Position numbers and translations under genes: made by a program. From Allantophomopsis cytisporea (Eukaryota; Ascomycota; Leotiomycetes; Phacidiales; Phacidiaceae), in NCBI GenBank assembly GCA_024752435.1, contig CP103030.1, positions 620,001 to 684,000 on the forward strand: a stretch of 64,000 bases of DNA, read 5' to 3'. The notes under the pieces were generated by a model, which saw nothing but the letters and a program-made list of their open reading frames with translations, was not told the origin of the DNA and did no database searches. Of this stretch, positions 48,489 to 59,965 are shown in pieces (within the stretch, counting starts at the first letter, position 1; each line of letters starts with the position of its first letter).

Positions 48489-49736
48489 TTAAGCAGCCCA
48501 CACATCCTGACCCGTAGTTTCGATCCAATTTCCGAGATTGTTGACGCTCGAGTCCCATTCCTGCAATCTCAATCTCATGTTGTCGATTTGCTTCATATCT
48601 AAAACCTTCGGCTGCACCCAGTTGATGCGAGCAATCTCATCGACTTGGTCAATGCTACCACGAAGAAGTCCTAAGCTTAAAGCTTTCATAATGAGGTGCT
48701 CAATCTCGTCTGGTCTGACTTTAGTCTCCTCAGCGATTGTATGGAATGACATTGCACGGTCATGAGGGGGACGACGGAAAACTGTCTCTGTAAGAGCCGC
48801 AAGATAGATCTTTTGTCGAAGGTCATCCTTGTGTTGGGAGAGGAGCTGATTTTGGGAGATATGGCCTGCAAGGCCTTCATACGCAGCCAGATCGCCGCGG
48901 TTGAAAGCGAAGAGTAGGTCCCGAAGCCATGCGTCGTCTTTTACAAGAGTGTCGAGGATTGGGTGCAAAAGAAGTTCACCAAAGTTGTAAATGGATGTCG
49001 AAACAAGTGCTGCAATGCTCAAGTCGTATGCGCGACTTCTGCGTTCCGCTGGTGTGAGGTCGCTCAGATCGATGCAAGCAAGGTACAGGAGAGCGTTTCG
49101 ATAGTATGAAGCAAACTCAAGCTTTGACTGAATAATGTGTCAGTTCTTCTATCTATATGCTGTCATAATGAAACTAACCTGATAATACTCTGCATTAACT
49201 CTGTAGAAGGCTGCGTGGACGACAGTCTCAACGGAGTCGAACAAGTCTAGGATCTTCTCCGCCTTATCAAGCTCCTTACGTGCAGCTTCGGAATCCTTAA
49301 GCTCCAATCTAACTGTCGCGACGGCGACTATGGCATAGACATAGGCATCTTGTGAATTTGGGTTGTTGACTTTCTCAGCAGCGGCTGTCAAGAAAGATAG
49401 GCGTTCTTGGCTGTCTAAAGACACATTAGATTCAAGGCATAGAAACAATATGCAGTATATTTATTTACCTCTGCATTGTGTTGCAGCGCCAAGCGCAAGT
49501 GTGATGAGCTTGAGCTGGTTGATCTTGTCCGCGAAGGTGAGGACGAATGTCTTGTAGAATGGTAATCGTTGATGAGCACTATCTTTGTGATTGAAAAATT
49601 CGACTAGGGAGTCGGTTAGCTGATGCCATAGCTTGCGCTCCCAGTAGTCTTCAAAGTTGATAAAAAGATGCTGTAGCTCTGCTGGGGCGGCATCACGCTG
49701 TTCCGCGAGGAAGTCTGGAATTGTATCGACGTTCAT
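48489..49736 (-). CDS. RPN9: 26S proteasome regulatory subunit Rpn9 (PSMD13)
   Basis: Structural subunit of the 19S lid of the proteasome. Three exons (49736-49469, 49414-49179, 49127-48489; introns 54 and 51 nt) give 380 aa, as usual for the family. The N-terminus MNVDTIPDFLAEQRD is followed by alpha-helical repeats (LWHQLTDSLVEFF, LKDSEAARKELDKAEKILD, EYYQSKLEFASYYRNALLYL). The C-terminal PCI domain includes FHTIAEETKVRPDEIEHLIM and ends near LRLQEWDSSVNNLGNWIE. The in-frame codon further upstream is GTG, so I start at the ATG. It is divergent from the complex I gene, with 430 bases between start codons. Confidence 0.95.
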
Positions 49737-50166
49737 TATGGATACCGGCGACGAGCTTGCCACTAAATCCTTGTACTAATGGATGCGGGTGAAAGTTAGG
49801 CCCGAGCGGCGACAACTGGTATTCTCTCCTGTGGTTGCACTTGACGTCGGAGAAGAGAGAGGTCGAGATGAGATGTTGAGATATGAGTGTGGTGTGTCCT
49901 TGAGCTTGTTGTTTGTCCAAGTACGTAGAGTATGTACCGCTTGGCTAGGCACGGTACTCTCACGTAACTCGCATTGAGCTACCCTGCCTGCCTTGCCTTA
50001 AAGCTACCTACGGTGACCAATTGGCTGGCTTCAAATGTATGACCAGTCGGCCTGGATTCTGAGGCTCTCATACATCCACGACGAGGCATACATCCCGTTG
50101 CCGCGAAATCTAACGACGACAAGTACCTGAAAGGGACTCAATTGGAACTGAACACAAGAGGTAATC
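49737..50166. promoter_or_regulatory. bidirectional promoter, RPN9/complex I 40-kDa subunit
   Basis: 430 bases between two divergent start codons, so both promoters must lie here or overlap it. No defined site recognised. Confidence 0.55.
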
Positions 50167-51807
50167 ATGCAGAAGTTCTGCAGTGCCTCTACAATGAACG
50201 GTCTCCGCTCAGCGGCCCGCCCAACCCGAGTTATCGCGACCGCTCAGGCTCCCAGAAGTCTCTCTGATATAGCTATCACACGTACTGGAAAGCCGATCAT
50301 CAGAACACAAGGTGGAAGGTAAGTAGTGCGATATACGAGCTTCAATAAATGACTTTGCATACTGACTGAGTATCACAGATCTTCCCTTGGAGGTATATAA
50401 CGGTATCCATGCTCTACGATCAATCTCTAATTCGTAACACAGGGCACACTGTCACTGTATTCGGCGCAACTGGCTTTCTCGGACGATACATCGTGAACAG
50501 ACTTGGTACGAATGTCCTATACTTTACACGTTAGCATTCTCGAGGAGGCAACCGCTGATGGGAGACCTCTGAATAGCACGACAAGGATGTACGGTCATTG
50601 TCCCATTCCGAGAGGAGATGGCAAAGAGACATTTGAAGGTCGCAGGTGATTTGGGCCGAGTGATCTTCATGGTATAGCATCCCTCTTATATAAGTAGGGA
50701 GACATATCTGACATATTATGGGTTAGGAATACGATCTTCGAAACACACAATCTCTTGAGGAGAGCGTGCGTCATTCAGACGTTGTCTACAACCTTGTTGG
50801 ACGCAATTATCCTACCAAGTACGGCTCTTTGAAGACATCTGAGCCCAAACAAGAGGTTTTCGTTTGGTATTCGACTAACAATCAAACATAGGAATTTCGA
50901 CCTAGAGGATGTCCATGTTGAGGGTGCGGAGAGAATTGCCGATGCTGTTGCGAAATACGACGTTGACAGATTCATTCACGTTTCTTCCCATAGCGCCGAT
51001 CTCAACTCGCCTTCTGAATTCTACAGAACTAAGGTATGCCAACATTTTCAAGAGAAATCTGAAATGCGAGGATACTACTTGCCATGTACTGACATGCATG
51101 TTATAGGCTCAAGGTGAAAATGTTGTGCGAAGCATATTCCCAGAGACAACCATTGTCAGACCTGCCCCATTATTTGGCTTCGAAGATCGCCTTCTCCACA
51201 AGCTTGCCGGTGTTACCAATATCTTGACTGCCAACCATATGCAAGAAAGATACTGGCCAGTTCACGTGAGTTGTCCGGGAAAATGTTATCGAAGCACAGC
51301 TAATTGTCCTACAGGCTATTGATGTCGGTCAGGCTTTGGAAAAAATGCTCCAAGATGACAACACTGCTTCTCAGACATATGAGCTTCATGGTCCAAAGAA
51401 CTATTCCACAGCAGAAATTGCTGAGTTGGTCGACAAGGAGATCATCAAGCATCGCCGCCATATTAACGTTCCAAAGGCGGCTCTGAAGCCATTTGCCACC
51501 CTTCTGAACAAGGCTCTTTGGTGGCCAGTCCTTTCTGGGGATGAAGTAGAGCGCGAGTTCATTGATCAAAAAATCGATCCTACAGCCAAGACTTTCAAAG
51601 ATCTTGGTATTGAGCCTGCAGAGCTCAGTAATCTTACTTTCCACTACTTGGTATGGAGTCCCCCCTTTTTCATGTCCTACCGAGTTATAGTTGTTAACAA
51701 TCCCACAGCAAGGATATAGAAGTGCCGCTTACTACGACCTTCCTCCGTCCACCGAGCGTGAGAAGAGAGAAGAGAAGAAGTACTTGCACGTACTTGATGA
51801 CCAGTAG
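50167..51807 (+). CDS. NADH-ubiquinone oxidoreductase 40-kDa subunit (NDUFA9 type)
   Basis: Accessory subunit of mitochondrial complex I, with an extended short-chain-dehydrogenase fold that holds NADPH. Nine exons give 383 aa: 50167-50318, 50379-50392, 50443-50505, 50577-50671, 50727-50818, 50892-51033, 51107-51265, 51315-51650 and 51709-51807. The N-terminus is Arg/Ser/Ala-rich and presequence-like. The Rossmann motif VTVFGATGFLGRYIVNRLAR is assembled from exons 3 and 4. Later come YNLVGRNYPTKNFDLEDVHV, FIHVSSHSADLN and the family-specific LHGPKNYSTAEIAELVDKEI. Exon 2 is only 14 nt. Nine exons make it the most interrupted gene in the window. Confidence 0.95.
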
Positions 51808-52439
51808 GTATAAAGGAGGGACTGTCTCGGCATGTGTGTAGATCTGTATATATTGTCAGTGCACCGAAACCATAAGTGTTATATGTTACAAGAACTGTGA
51901 TTGGCAGTGAAATCAGTCTATGGTGTTTGAGCCATGAGTGAGAGGGTCGTGTAGACAGACGTTTAGGTTGGTTGTATAGAAGAACTAGGACATTGCGTAT
52001 ACGTGAAGGCCATCAATAATGCCCTGATTGTTTTTTGTTTTGTATTTTCGTATTTCTAAAACATCAAGCAATATATACAGGGAATATTTGTCAGGAGCAC
52101 TATGATGAAGATTTGTGATATTGCAGCACCCAAGACTTCGGAATGATGACTACAACTCAAGGCATCTTAGTACAAAATCCAATCCAAATAGATAATCTTT
52201 GCAAGCAAGTCGTTGCTTAATTGCCATTGTTACAGCATATGTTTGTTAATATTGGCTAAAATTGGGCCTGCTAAATCGGCTCTGCTGAATTGAGCACTGT
52301 TCAATTCTCACGCATAACTTTGCGATTTCGTGGGCCTCGCTCGGTAACGAGTCGACCATATTGTTCGTCGTATTCCGTAGTGCATTCTGAGAAGGATTCA
52401 GACCCGTAAAATTTGAACGTGGCCATACTATCTACAGAA
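51808..52439. other. intergenic spacer
   Basis: About 630 bases between the complex I gene and the EFM5-type gene, both on plus. No gene seen. Confidence 0.7.
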
Positions 52440-53457
52440 ATGAACAGCACTGACGAGGATATTTCACCGCAAGTCAGTCATTATGCTGCTCCTTGACGCA
52501 TGCTGATTATTTGCAGGACCCTGTCGGCGCATGCTCTCGAGGCTTTGAAAGAGTTTTACCAGGATCGCGACGCTCGCCAGGAACAGTTCGAGAAGCTTAA
52601 GAACAAAGCAGAAGATGACGCTGCTGTTTCCTCCTCATTAACCATGGATACCTTTGAAGAAGACTGGAATGCCTCGCAGTTCTGGGTTCGTTTTGTCTTG
52701 CCATTGTCTTGTGTCTATCCATCACGTGCTCTAATGGCTAACAGAACATTTAGTATTCCCAAGAGACTGCAACGCTTCTGGCAAATCAGCTCCTACACGG
52801 CGCAGACTCAAGTACAACTATAGCAGTCGTATCTGCTCCAAGTGTCTTTGTCCAATTGAAAAACATCATTGTAGGCTGACACAAAATGATATTCTCCTAC
52901 TGCCAAGTACTAAGAAGCATAGTCATATAGCGGCCTTGCCAAAGACAAAGTTCCAAAAATATATCTTCTTGAGTTCGATGAAAGATTTAATGTCTTTCCG
53001 GAGTTCGTCTTCTACGATTTCCACAATCCTTTCAAGTTACCACGTGAGTACTGCCGTCCGGGTTCATCTAATGCGTTCCTAACGACCCCACAGCTGCAAT
53101 GAAAGGATCCATAGATTATATAATCTGCGATCCACCATTCCTTAGTGAGGACTGTCAAACCAAAGGTAAGTGCCTCGAGCTGCGAATATTCTTCAACTTT
53201 ATTAATAAGATATAACAGCTGCCATGACTGTTCGATGGTTATCCAAGTCATGGGGGAAAGCAACCAGCGAAGGCTCACAATGGGCGTCTCGAACGATTGT
53301 GTGCACTGGAGAGCGTATGGAAGTGGTTGTCAACAAGTTGTACCGCCCTCAGGGGGTTAAAACTACAACATTCGAGCCGAATCATGCCAAAGGTCTCAGC
53401 AACGAGTTCAGATGTTACGCCAACTTCGAATGCGATAATTGGACATGGCGACGTTGA
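52440..53457 (+). CDS. EFM5: EEF1A lysine methyltransferase, Efm5/N6AMT2 family
   Basis: S-adenosylmethionine-dependent enzyme whose yeast and human relatives methylate a lysine of elongation factor 1A. Six exons (52440-52468, 52517-52685, 52754-52870, 52923-53043, 53094-53165, 53219-53457) give 248 aa. The chain runs TLSAHALEALKEFYQDRDAR, then IAVVSAPSVFVQLKNII, YLLEFDERFNVFPEFVFYDF, and the catalytic motif YIICDPPFLSEDCQTKAAMT. The first intron appears to start with GC (GCAAGT) rather than GT: no GT donor leaves the correct phase, and this one gives MNSTDEDISPTLSAHAL. A later ATG at 52500 is the fallback start if this splice is wrong. The family is secure, the N-terminus less so. Confidence 0.9.
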
Positions 53458-53890
53458 GCTGACACAATCTGGGTGTATCTGACGTGCAAGGATGTCTGCA
53501 TATTGCTACGTGTGAAAAGTCCAATCCTGTATAATACCATGTTGCATACTATCAGACCTGATATTTGGAGGACATATAACACCCCAGTGTATGGGTAGTG
53601 TTTTCCATTCAATAAATAAACACATGAGGAAAGAATGCTAAAAAGAGCTGCCACAGAGATATTAGTAGGTTCAACACGAGAGCCTTGTCCACAAGAAACA
53701 ATACTATCAGGTTTTGAGGCAATGCTATAAATTCATACATATATCAGTAAGAACGCTCTAAAGATCTTATGCTTATTGGGCATTAATTCTATCTGCACTA
53801 CCAATATGTAATATCATATCAAATGATTCCCATGTGCCCATTATTGCTCCAAGAATACCATCCACTGGTCTTCTGGTCTCCTTGGAGCCG
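53458..53890. other. convergent intergenic spacer
   Basis: About 430 bases between the 3' ends of the EFM5-type gene (+) and the LACTB2-like gene (-). No gene seen. Confidence 0.7.
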
Positions 53891-54864
53891 CTAAAGCACT
53901 GCTCGATTGTTGATTTTCCAACCGCCATCTAAAGTTTGCGCAGCTCGTCCGTCTGCTTCCAGCTTTTTGAGTATTTGAATCACACCCCTATTTGCAGGTA
54001 GATGTAAATTTTCTGGGACATCCTTGTAAATGACCTTCACAATTTCCATAGACTTCCAAGCACCTGATTCTTCAGTTTCCGACTCTGTTGAGATTGATGT
54101 GTTGGGTGAGCTCAGCACTTGAACCACCTGTTCCTCCCGCTGCTGTCTATGTTGGATGTATTCCAAGATCTTGCTACGTCCATCTTCAATGACCTGCCCA
54201 TGCCCTGGATACGCCCTACCAGTGAATTCGCTTCGCATCTTGTCCAGACTTGCAAGATACTTGGTTAAATTCTCGAATACAGCGGTTCCATGGCCGAGTA
54301 CATTGTCTGCAGTGAACATTGCATCTTCTTCCTCGAGAACCATCGCCATATGATCCTCGGTGTGTCCGGGGCAGTAAATCGAACGTAGCGTAGCACCTTC
54401 TACCTTGAAGGTTTGTCCGTCCTTGATGTTCAATTGGCCATTATCAGGCATATTTTTATATATCTTGACTCCAGGGCAGCACTTCTGTAGCTGGCTGATT
54501 CCACCGACATGATCATGGTGCCAGTGTGAGATCAGTGCTTGATCTACCGTTGCTTTCTCTTGGTCCAGAACTCCTTGCAGGGCTATGGGCCATGAGTCTC
54601 GCCCTTCAGCTGTATCAATCAATATCCTCTTATGCCCAGTGCCTACGAGATATGTGTTGGTTCCTTCGGGAGGTCAGATCAAAGGATGAACCGTCTATGT
54701 ATATAACAATTTACCTTGTAATGTAAACTGTAGAGATATTTGTCAGTGTTGCGAGCTACCTAGACGACAAGGACGCCGACCTTGCCCGGGTTTCCTCCCA
54801 GTATTCTAATCACCCTGGAGCTCAGCTTCTCCACCTCAGGTAAATGTACGAGCTGGGTCGCCAT
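53891..54864 (-). CDS. LACTB2-like metallo-beta-lactamase-fold hydrolase
   Basis: Metal-dependent hydrolase of the lactamase-beta-2 family, which includes mitochondrial endoribonucleases and, in fungi, polyketide-releasing thioesterases. Three exons (54864-54781, 54727-54715, 54663-53891) give 289 aa. The opening MATQLVHLPEVEKLSSRVIR joins, through a 13-nt exon, to GKFTLQGTNTYLVGTG. The metal site HxHxDH is present as SHWHHDHVGG, followed by CPGHTEDHM, FTADNVLGHG and YPGHGQVIEDG. The C-terminal winged-helix region characteristic of LACTB2 is present. No polyketide synthase lies nearby, so a housekeeping role is more likely than toxin or pigment release. Divergent from the UBP8-type gene. Confidence 0.9.
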
Positions 54865-55453
54865 CGCGGTTTTGCGGCTTCAAACGCAGATTTATTTAAT
54901 ATCAAAATTGGATTAGCTAATTTCTGGAGCACTGTGTGACAAAAAGTGTGTATATGAATGACAAACTTCTATCCCCTCATCCGGGATGATGACTGATCGT
55001 AATCCTTGAGACTTTGTCGTTGGAGTTTGTTGAGCCTTGTTTTCGCCGAGGATGAGCGATAAGAGCGATAAGCCTGGGGTCTCACGAAAGGTACCTGTAT
55101 GTATGGGCACGATTAAGCAACAAGTGAGTCATTGCTCAATCTAGCGCATGGAATCTATAAATTTTCATGCAACAAATCTTCACTTCTCCGTTGTCATCAT
55201 ATCTTCGTAATCTAGTATGAAGTCAAGTCAATTCCTAGCTAATGTTCTAGGAAGATATGTGTGTTCAAGTTGCAACCAGGGGAAATATTGTTCTGTTGGT
55301 GAGGAAATACCCTAGATAATAATACTGCCAGAATCGACCGCCCGCTTCATCCACCGATCCACCGACAGAATCCATGAACAAGAGAAGTAGCCGTGAACCT
55401 GAATAAGGGAAGTTCCCCTGCTTTCTCTCTCATTCTCTTTGTCCGTCTCAGTT
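54865..55453. promoter_or_regulatory. bidirectional promoter, LACTB2-like/UBP8-type genes
   Basis: 590 bases between two divergent start codons. No site can be named. Confidence 0.5.
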
Positions 55454-57444
55454 ATGACGACTTCCAGGCCGACTACACCGGCTTCGCCGAAGCTTCATAG
55501 GGTCAGGGAGCCTGAAAATGGAGTGCCAATGTTTGGATGTGGTGAGTGACTTCATTTTTGAGATGCAAAGCATCTTTGAGGGCCAGAGAGCCGTTCATTC
55601 AAATAATGATATAAAAATCAGGCAAGGACTTGGTTACTACTTTGTCTTTAAGAAACGACCCTATATCTGAGGGCTTGGTTTTATTTAGTACTACAACATC
55701 CTAGGAAATGCTAATGTGTTCTTAGAACATATACAACGTCTTTTGACCAAGAATCAAGAAGCGACTACGAATACCATTCAACACTACAAGATGCTACTTC
55801 GAGTTGTATTCGATACTACCCCTGTCATATCTCAAACCTCAAAAGCTCCTGAGGGCAGACCTGTGACTTCCCTCACTCCAACTTACCTATGTCTCCAATG
55901 TCCGACGACAACGACTAAAGCAGACCGTAATGAGCATGGAAAGCTAAAGGCACACATGTTCTGTAAGGACTAACAATCCTGTCGGTATACTACATGCTTA
56001 CGTGAGGACTTTTAGATGTTGATTCACAATGTGGGTCGTTGTTCTGCAGCATGTGCAATGATACCATCTATGATCCAACCCTAGAGGCTCTCCGAGTTGC
56101 AAAGATAGGATCGTTTAACAGTAGGTTCAATCTTCTTCAATGAGTCGAGATGCGCTGCCGCATATAGGGCTTCACGAGGCTCACTCTATTGCGATTATTA
56201 ACAACTTCGCAGGTCGAAAGCGAAAGCTCGACGAGCTCTTCACAGAAGCTGTCAAGGAAGATCCCAAATATATCTCGATGAATACTGTAGCCGCGCCATG
56301 TCGAGCTAACGGTTTGCGAGGAATTCACAATATGGGTAGCACATGTTTCATGAGTGTAATCCTGCAGAGTTTCGTTCACAATCCCCTACTACGAAATTTC
56401 TTTCTGAGCGATGGTCACCAGACAGGCGACTGTACAAGGGAGAACTGCATGAATTGTGCCATGGATGATCTTTTTCAGGATTTCTTTGCGCAAGACAAAA
56501 TCGATGGGTTCTCCGCATCAAATATTCTTCATAATTCATGGGCATGCAGACAAGCGGCTTTCGCCAGTCTGGCTGGTTATGAGGAGCAAGATGCTCATGA
56601 ATTTTTTCAGTTCCTTGCCCAGGAGCTGCATCGGACCAACAAGCCTGACAATGGTCGCAACACACTTGACGACGATACCATTGGTGGGAAGAGTGATGAA
56701 CTTTGCAATTGTATCATCCATCAAACATTCTATGGCAAGTCACAAAGTACTGTGACCTGTCAAAACTGTGATGGCATCACTACTTCGGTCGAACCATTCC
56801 TTGATCTCAGTCTTGGCTTAAACAACATGGCCAGGAAACGTCAGAAACAAAATGGAATCAAGCAGCGGCCCTTGACATTGCAACGGTGCTTAGACGAAGA
56901 GTACAAAAGACCAGAACGTTGTGAGTATACTTGTCAGACATGTAATGGTCCGCAGGATGCGAAGAAGCAACTAAGTATCAAGCGTTTGCCGAATGTGTTG
57001 TGTGTTCAATTCAAGGTATTTCCACCAGCACCGGGCAACACAGATCAATATACTGATGGATGTAGCGCTTTGAGCATGTTAAGGACAGTGGCAACACTAC
57101 GAAAATTGATCTTAAGGTCCAGTTTCCACTCCAGATCAATATGCTTCCATACACAAATCGAGCCCGGGTGCAGGATACTCGAGACAATTTTGAACTTGCA
57201 AGATCCTGTACTTATGACCTATTGAGTGTGGTTGTACATGTAGGCACTATAGATACTGGACACTACATTTCTTATTCTCGTGTTGGAACACAGGTTTGTG
57301 TCCCGTGAACAGCGTGGAGAAGAGCTTAGCTAACATATGCAGTGGTTCAAATTCGATGATCATAAGGTCACATTGGCCACCGAATCTCAAGTACTCGGAG
57401 CTGAGGCATTCATTTTATATTATATTATTCGATCATTAGCATAG
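55454..57444 (+). CDS. UBP8: ubiquitin-specific protease, Ubp8/USP22 type
   Basis: Cysteine deubiquitinase resembling the SAGA-complex enzyme that removes ubiquitin from histone H2B. Six exons (55454-55541, 55726-55962, 56016-56120, 56213-57015, 57066-57293, 57343-57444) give 520 aa. An N-terminal zinc-finger UBP domain starts at GCEHIQRLL and includes YLCLQCP and QCGSLFCSMCND. The catalytic domain begins GLRGIHNMGSTCFMSVILQS (Cys about 188), with the histidine in TGHYISYSR (about 477). C-x-x-C pairs in VTCQNCDG and YTCQTCNG form the structural zinc site. The intron after VQFK is in frame for a while, which makes an uninterrupted frame run past it; the true next exon starts RFEHVKDSGN. UBP8 rather than another ZnF-UBP protease is a family-level judgement. 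Confidence 0.92.
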
Positions 57445-58339
57445 GTTTATCACGGGTACAGGTGTTCAGGAGGTAGGGCATAGTTTAACGATTGTGCAGG
57501 AGTTATTTATTTGGTGACTAGTACACATTGGTCAATGGATACTAAACAATGTTATTGGGCTCAAGGAGATGTATGATGATGTCCGCACAATCGGCATACA
57601 ACCTTTCACGGGGGCTGGGCTGGGCTTCTCAAAGCCGATAAGTCATTCATTCGCTGCCCTTGACTTCTTCGAAGTGGATGAGATTATTTGGTGGTAAATC
57701 ATCTATATCAGACCAGTTCCATAATAGCTGATAAAATATATTATCTATTACTTATTCTTCTAAGAAGGTGACTGACTTTACTACAAGTATTTAATTTTAG
57801 TTACATACAACGAAGTAGAAGGTCTCCCAGAGAGTAGTAACATTATCTATCAATATTCCTGGGTCCATTGAGATGCAGAGTACTACCAGCACCGTTCGAG
57901 AAGTTTCTGTACGACCCACAAGCAATACACCCAGAGTTATCCTTTAGGCTATGTCCTATAAAGAGTCAAATCGCACCTCTTTATTTAACTGATCAAAAAA
58001 AAACCTCTCCACGAACAAAGGTGATTCGCCATTAGGTTAATTTCAAGTGAGGAAAGCAATTTTTCGAAGGAAAAAAAGCACAGTACACAAAAATATAACC
58101 CTGCCAATTTGTAATTGGGCACTATTCGATTCAAGTATAGTGCTCATCAAGAACCTCATACTTTACTTTACAAACTGTTAGTCTTAATTCATGTACGTAG
58201 GTCTGGTACATAAGTATTGTACATACGCTATTACTAGTTCAGCCACCAAGTAGCAAAAGCAGGGTATAATATGTTGCTGTTGTAACATCAAATAATTATA
58301 TATTATTATCAACATCAATAACTTTATATAATATTATAG

Positions 58340-58800
58340 AGTTGCCTCGTATACCAAGCCCAGCTATTAAAGCTCCTATTAACGTAATTGAGGCTCCTGA
58401 TGCCGCTGTTCCTACCGGTAGAGAAGCTACTCGAGATTAATGGGTACAAGTCCGAATACTCAATGAAATTGGCTAGTCGCAGACCCGGATTGCTATACAA
58501 TTAGGATTGACACGCCGTCAAGTTAGATACGTTCTGGCTTATCGATTGATACCGGCTCATTGGTCTAGAAGGCCTAGCTTGCTCAGTGTAGAGCAGGTTG
58601 AAGAGCTTATTACCTTTATTTCGAGTATACGCCTCTGCCGAAGGCTCCTATATTAGCGTATTCCAATCGAAATAGGATAGATAGTAAGATATCGGTATTC
58701 AAGCAATACGTTACTGTTTATACTGTACAGGGTATCGTCGATATACAGTACTCTGTAAACCTCCTATATCTGAGAAAACTTCAGGTATTTACAGGGCTAC
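58340..58800 (+). pseudogene. Tc1/mariner-type transposase relic
   Basis: Translating around stop codons gives the N-terminal DNA-binding part of a fungal Tc1/mariner-type transposase. Recognisable pieces are TRD*WVQVRILNEIG, RIAIQLGLTRRQVRYVLAYR, LSVEQVEELITFIS and the distal KPPISEKT. Stops and TA-rich codons interrupt it, and the catalytic DDE part is not found downstream. It looks like a truncated, RIP-inactivated copy. Boundaries are approximate. Confidence 0.7.
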
Positions 58801-59173
58801 TTCGTACAATGTACTAGAGATGTATAGATGTCGAGTTGGCAAATAGGATGTATACCAAGTAGTAACTTTTGGTAGGGTTCTGCACTGTATTTTGTAAAGC
58901 AGCGTGTTACTAGTTGAATATTTGGACAGCGTATTATTAGCAGGGTACTTGTGCTAGTAGCATATATACAATACTTATAGCCCAGACCTATATAGTAAAT
59001 GATGATTGAGTGTAGGTTGTGCAACTGTACGGAGATTTTCCACCAATTCAACCAACTGTGTGGGCCAGTTGGGCCTAGAGATCAACTAGGCCCAGCGCCC
59101 AACAAGTTCCTGTGGTCCCAGCAGCTTATATGACCGTTATGTATAGTTATAAGTCCCCATCTTTCAACAAATA

Positions 59174-59269
59174 GTCGCGATGCCAGAGTGGTTAATGGGT
59201 GAGACTTGAATTCTCCACTTCAGACATCTCATGGTTTCGGCCTCGCAGGTTCGAATCCTGTTCGCGACG
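59174..59269 (+). tRNA. tRNA-Ser(TGA) with 15-nt intron
   Basis: The acceptor stem GTCGCGA pairs perfectly with TCGCGAC at 59262-59268, followed by discriminator G. The A-box region TGCCAGAGTGG and the B box GGTTCGAATCC are intact. The anticodon stem TGAGA (59200-59204) pairs with TCTCA (59227-59231). The loop reads CT-TGA-A, giving anticodon TGA, with an intron at 59211-59225 in the canonical position after base 37. A long variable arm marks it as class II. A T-run terminator follows immediately. Mature length is about 81 nt. It sits inside a decayed repeat island yet is undamaged. Confidence 0.93.
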
Positions 59270-59281
59270 GTCTTTTTTTCT
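59270..59281 (+). terminator. RNA polymerase III terminator of tRNA-Ser
   Basis: Run of seven T within two bases of the mature tRNA 3' end, typical for Pol III. Confidence 0.8.
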
Positions 59282-59880
59282 TTTTTGTTTTCCTTCCTTT
59301 TTTCTCTATATTCTTCAACTGCTGAACTTGAAATTTTTTTATACACATTTATTCAAATAACGTTAACACAGGCCTTATTTTGCTAAGTTACCTCGGATTG
59401 AATATAAACTCCAAGAACAACAATATTAAGTCTATAACAAAATATGGTTATAAGTCGATGTATTATCATTAATTACATAAATAGATAATAATATAACTTA
59501 GCTAGTTAGTTACTTAAAGGGAAGCAACGCATTTTTTGAGAATTTTAATTAAGTTATAACTCTGTATACACTCGTCCAAATAAAGCACGTAAATAGTATA
59601 CTGCCTTTTAGCTTATAGTCTGTTAGATGTGTAAGTTTTACTTCAATTGAGTACAATTACACTAAGTTATACTTATTTTTAATAGAGTAACTAGCCCGGA
59701 ACCAATGCAAATTTCAATATTTTGCCAATATCCTATTATAACTCTATATATACTAGTCTAAACTAGGTAGGTAAATAGTATACTACTCTTCAGCTTCTGC
59801 TCTAATGTAATTTTACCAGAAGCGATGTATCACTAGAACCGATGTACTTCCTATTACTTCAACTTCTCTATAATGTAACT

Positions 59881-59965
59881 AGCCTATAAGCGACGCAAGC
59901 CTATAAGCGACGCAAGCCTATAAGCGACGCAAGCCTATAAGCGACGCAAGCCTATAAGCAACGCA
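59881..59965 (+). repeat. 17-bp tandem repeat, 5 units, in an inverted-repeat end
   Basis: Five head-to-tail copies of AGCCTATAAGCGACGCA; the last carries one G-to-A change. The unit is the outer part of the left inverted repeat of the middle element, locally expanded. Confidence 0.92.

Noticed and set aside
53891..54864. Polyketide-cluster thioesterase role for the metallo-beta-lactamase protein
   Set aside because: No polyketide synthase or other cluster gene is within reach; neighbours are housekeeping genes, so a LACTB2-like general role is preferred.
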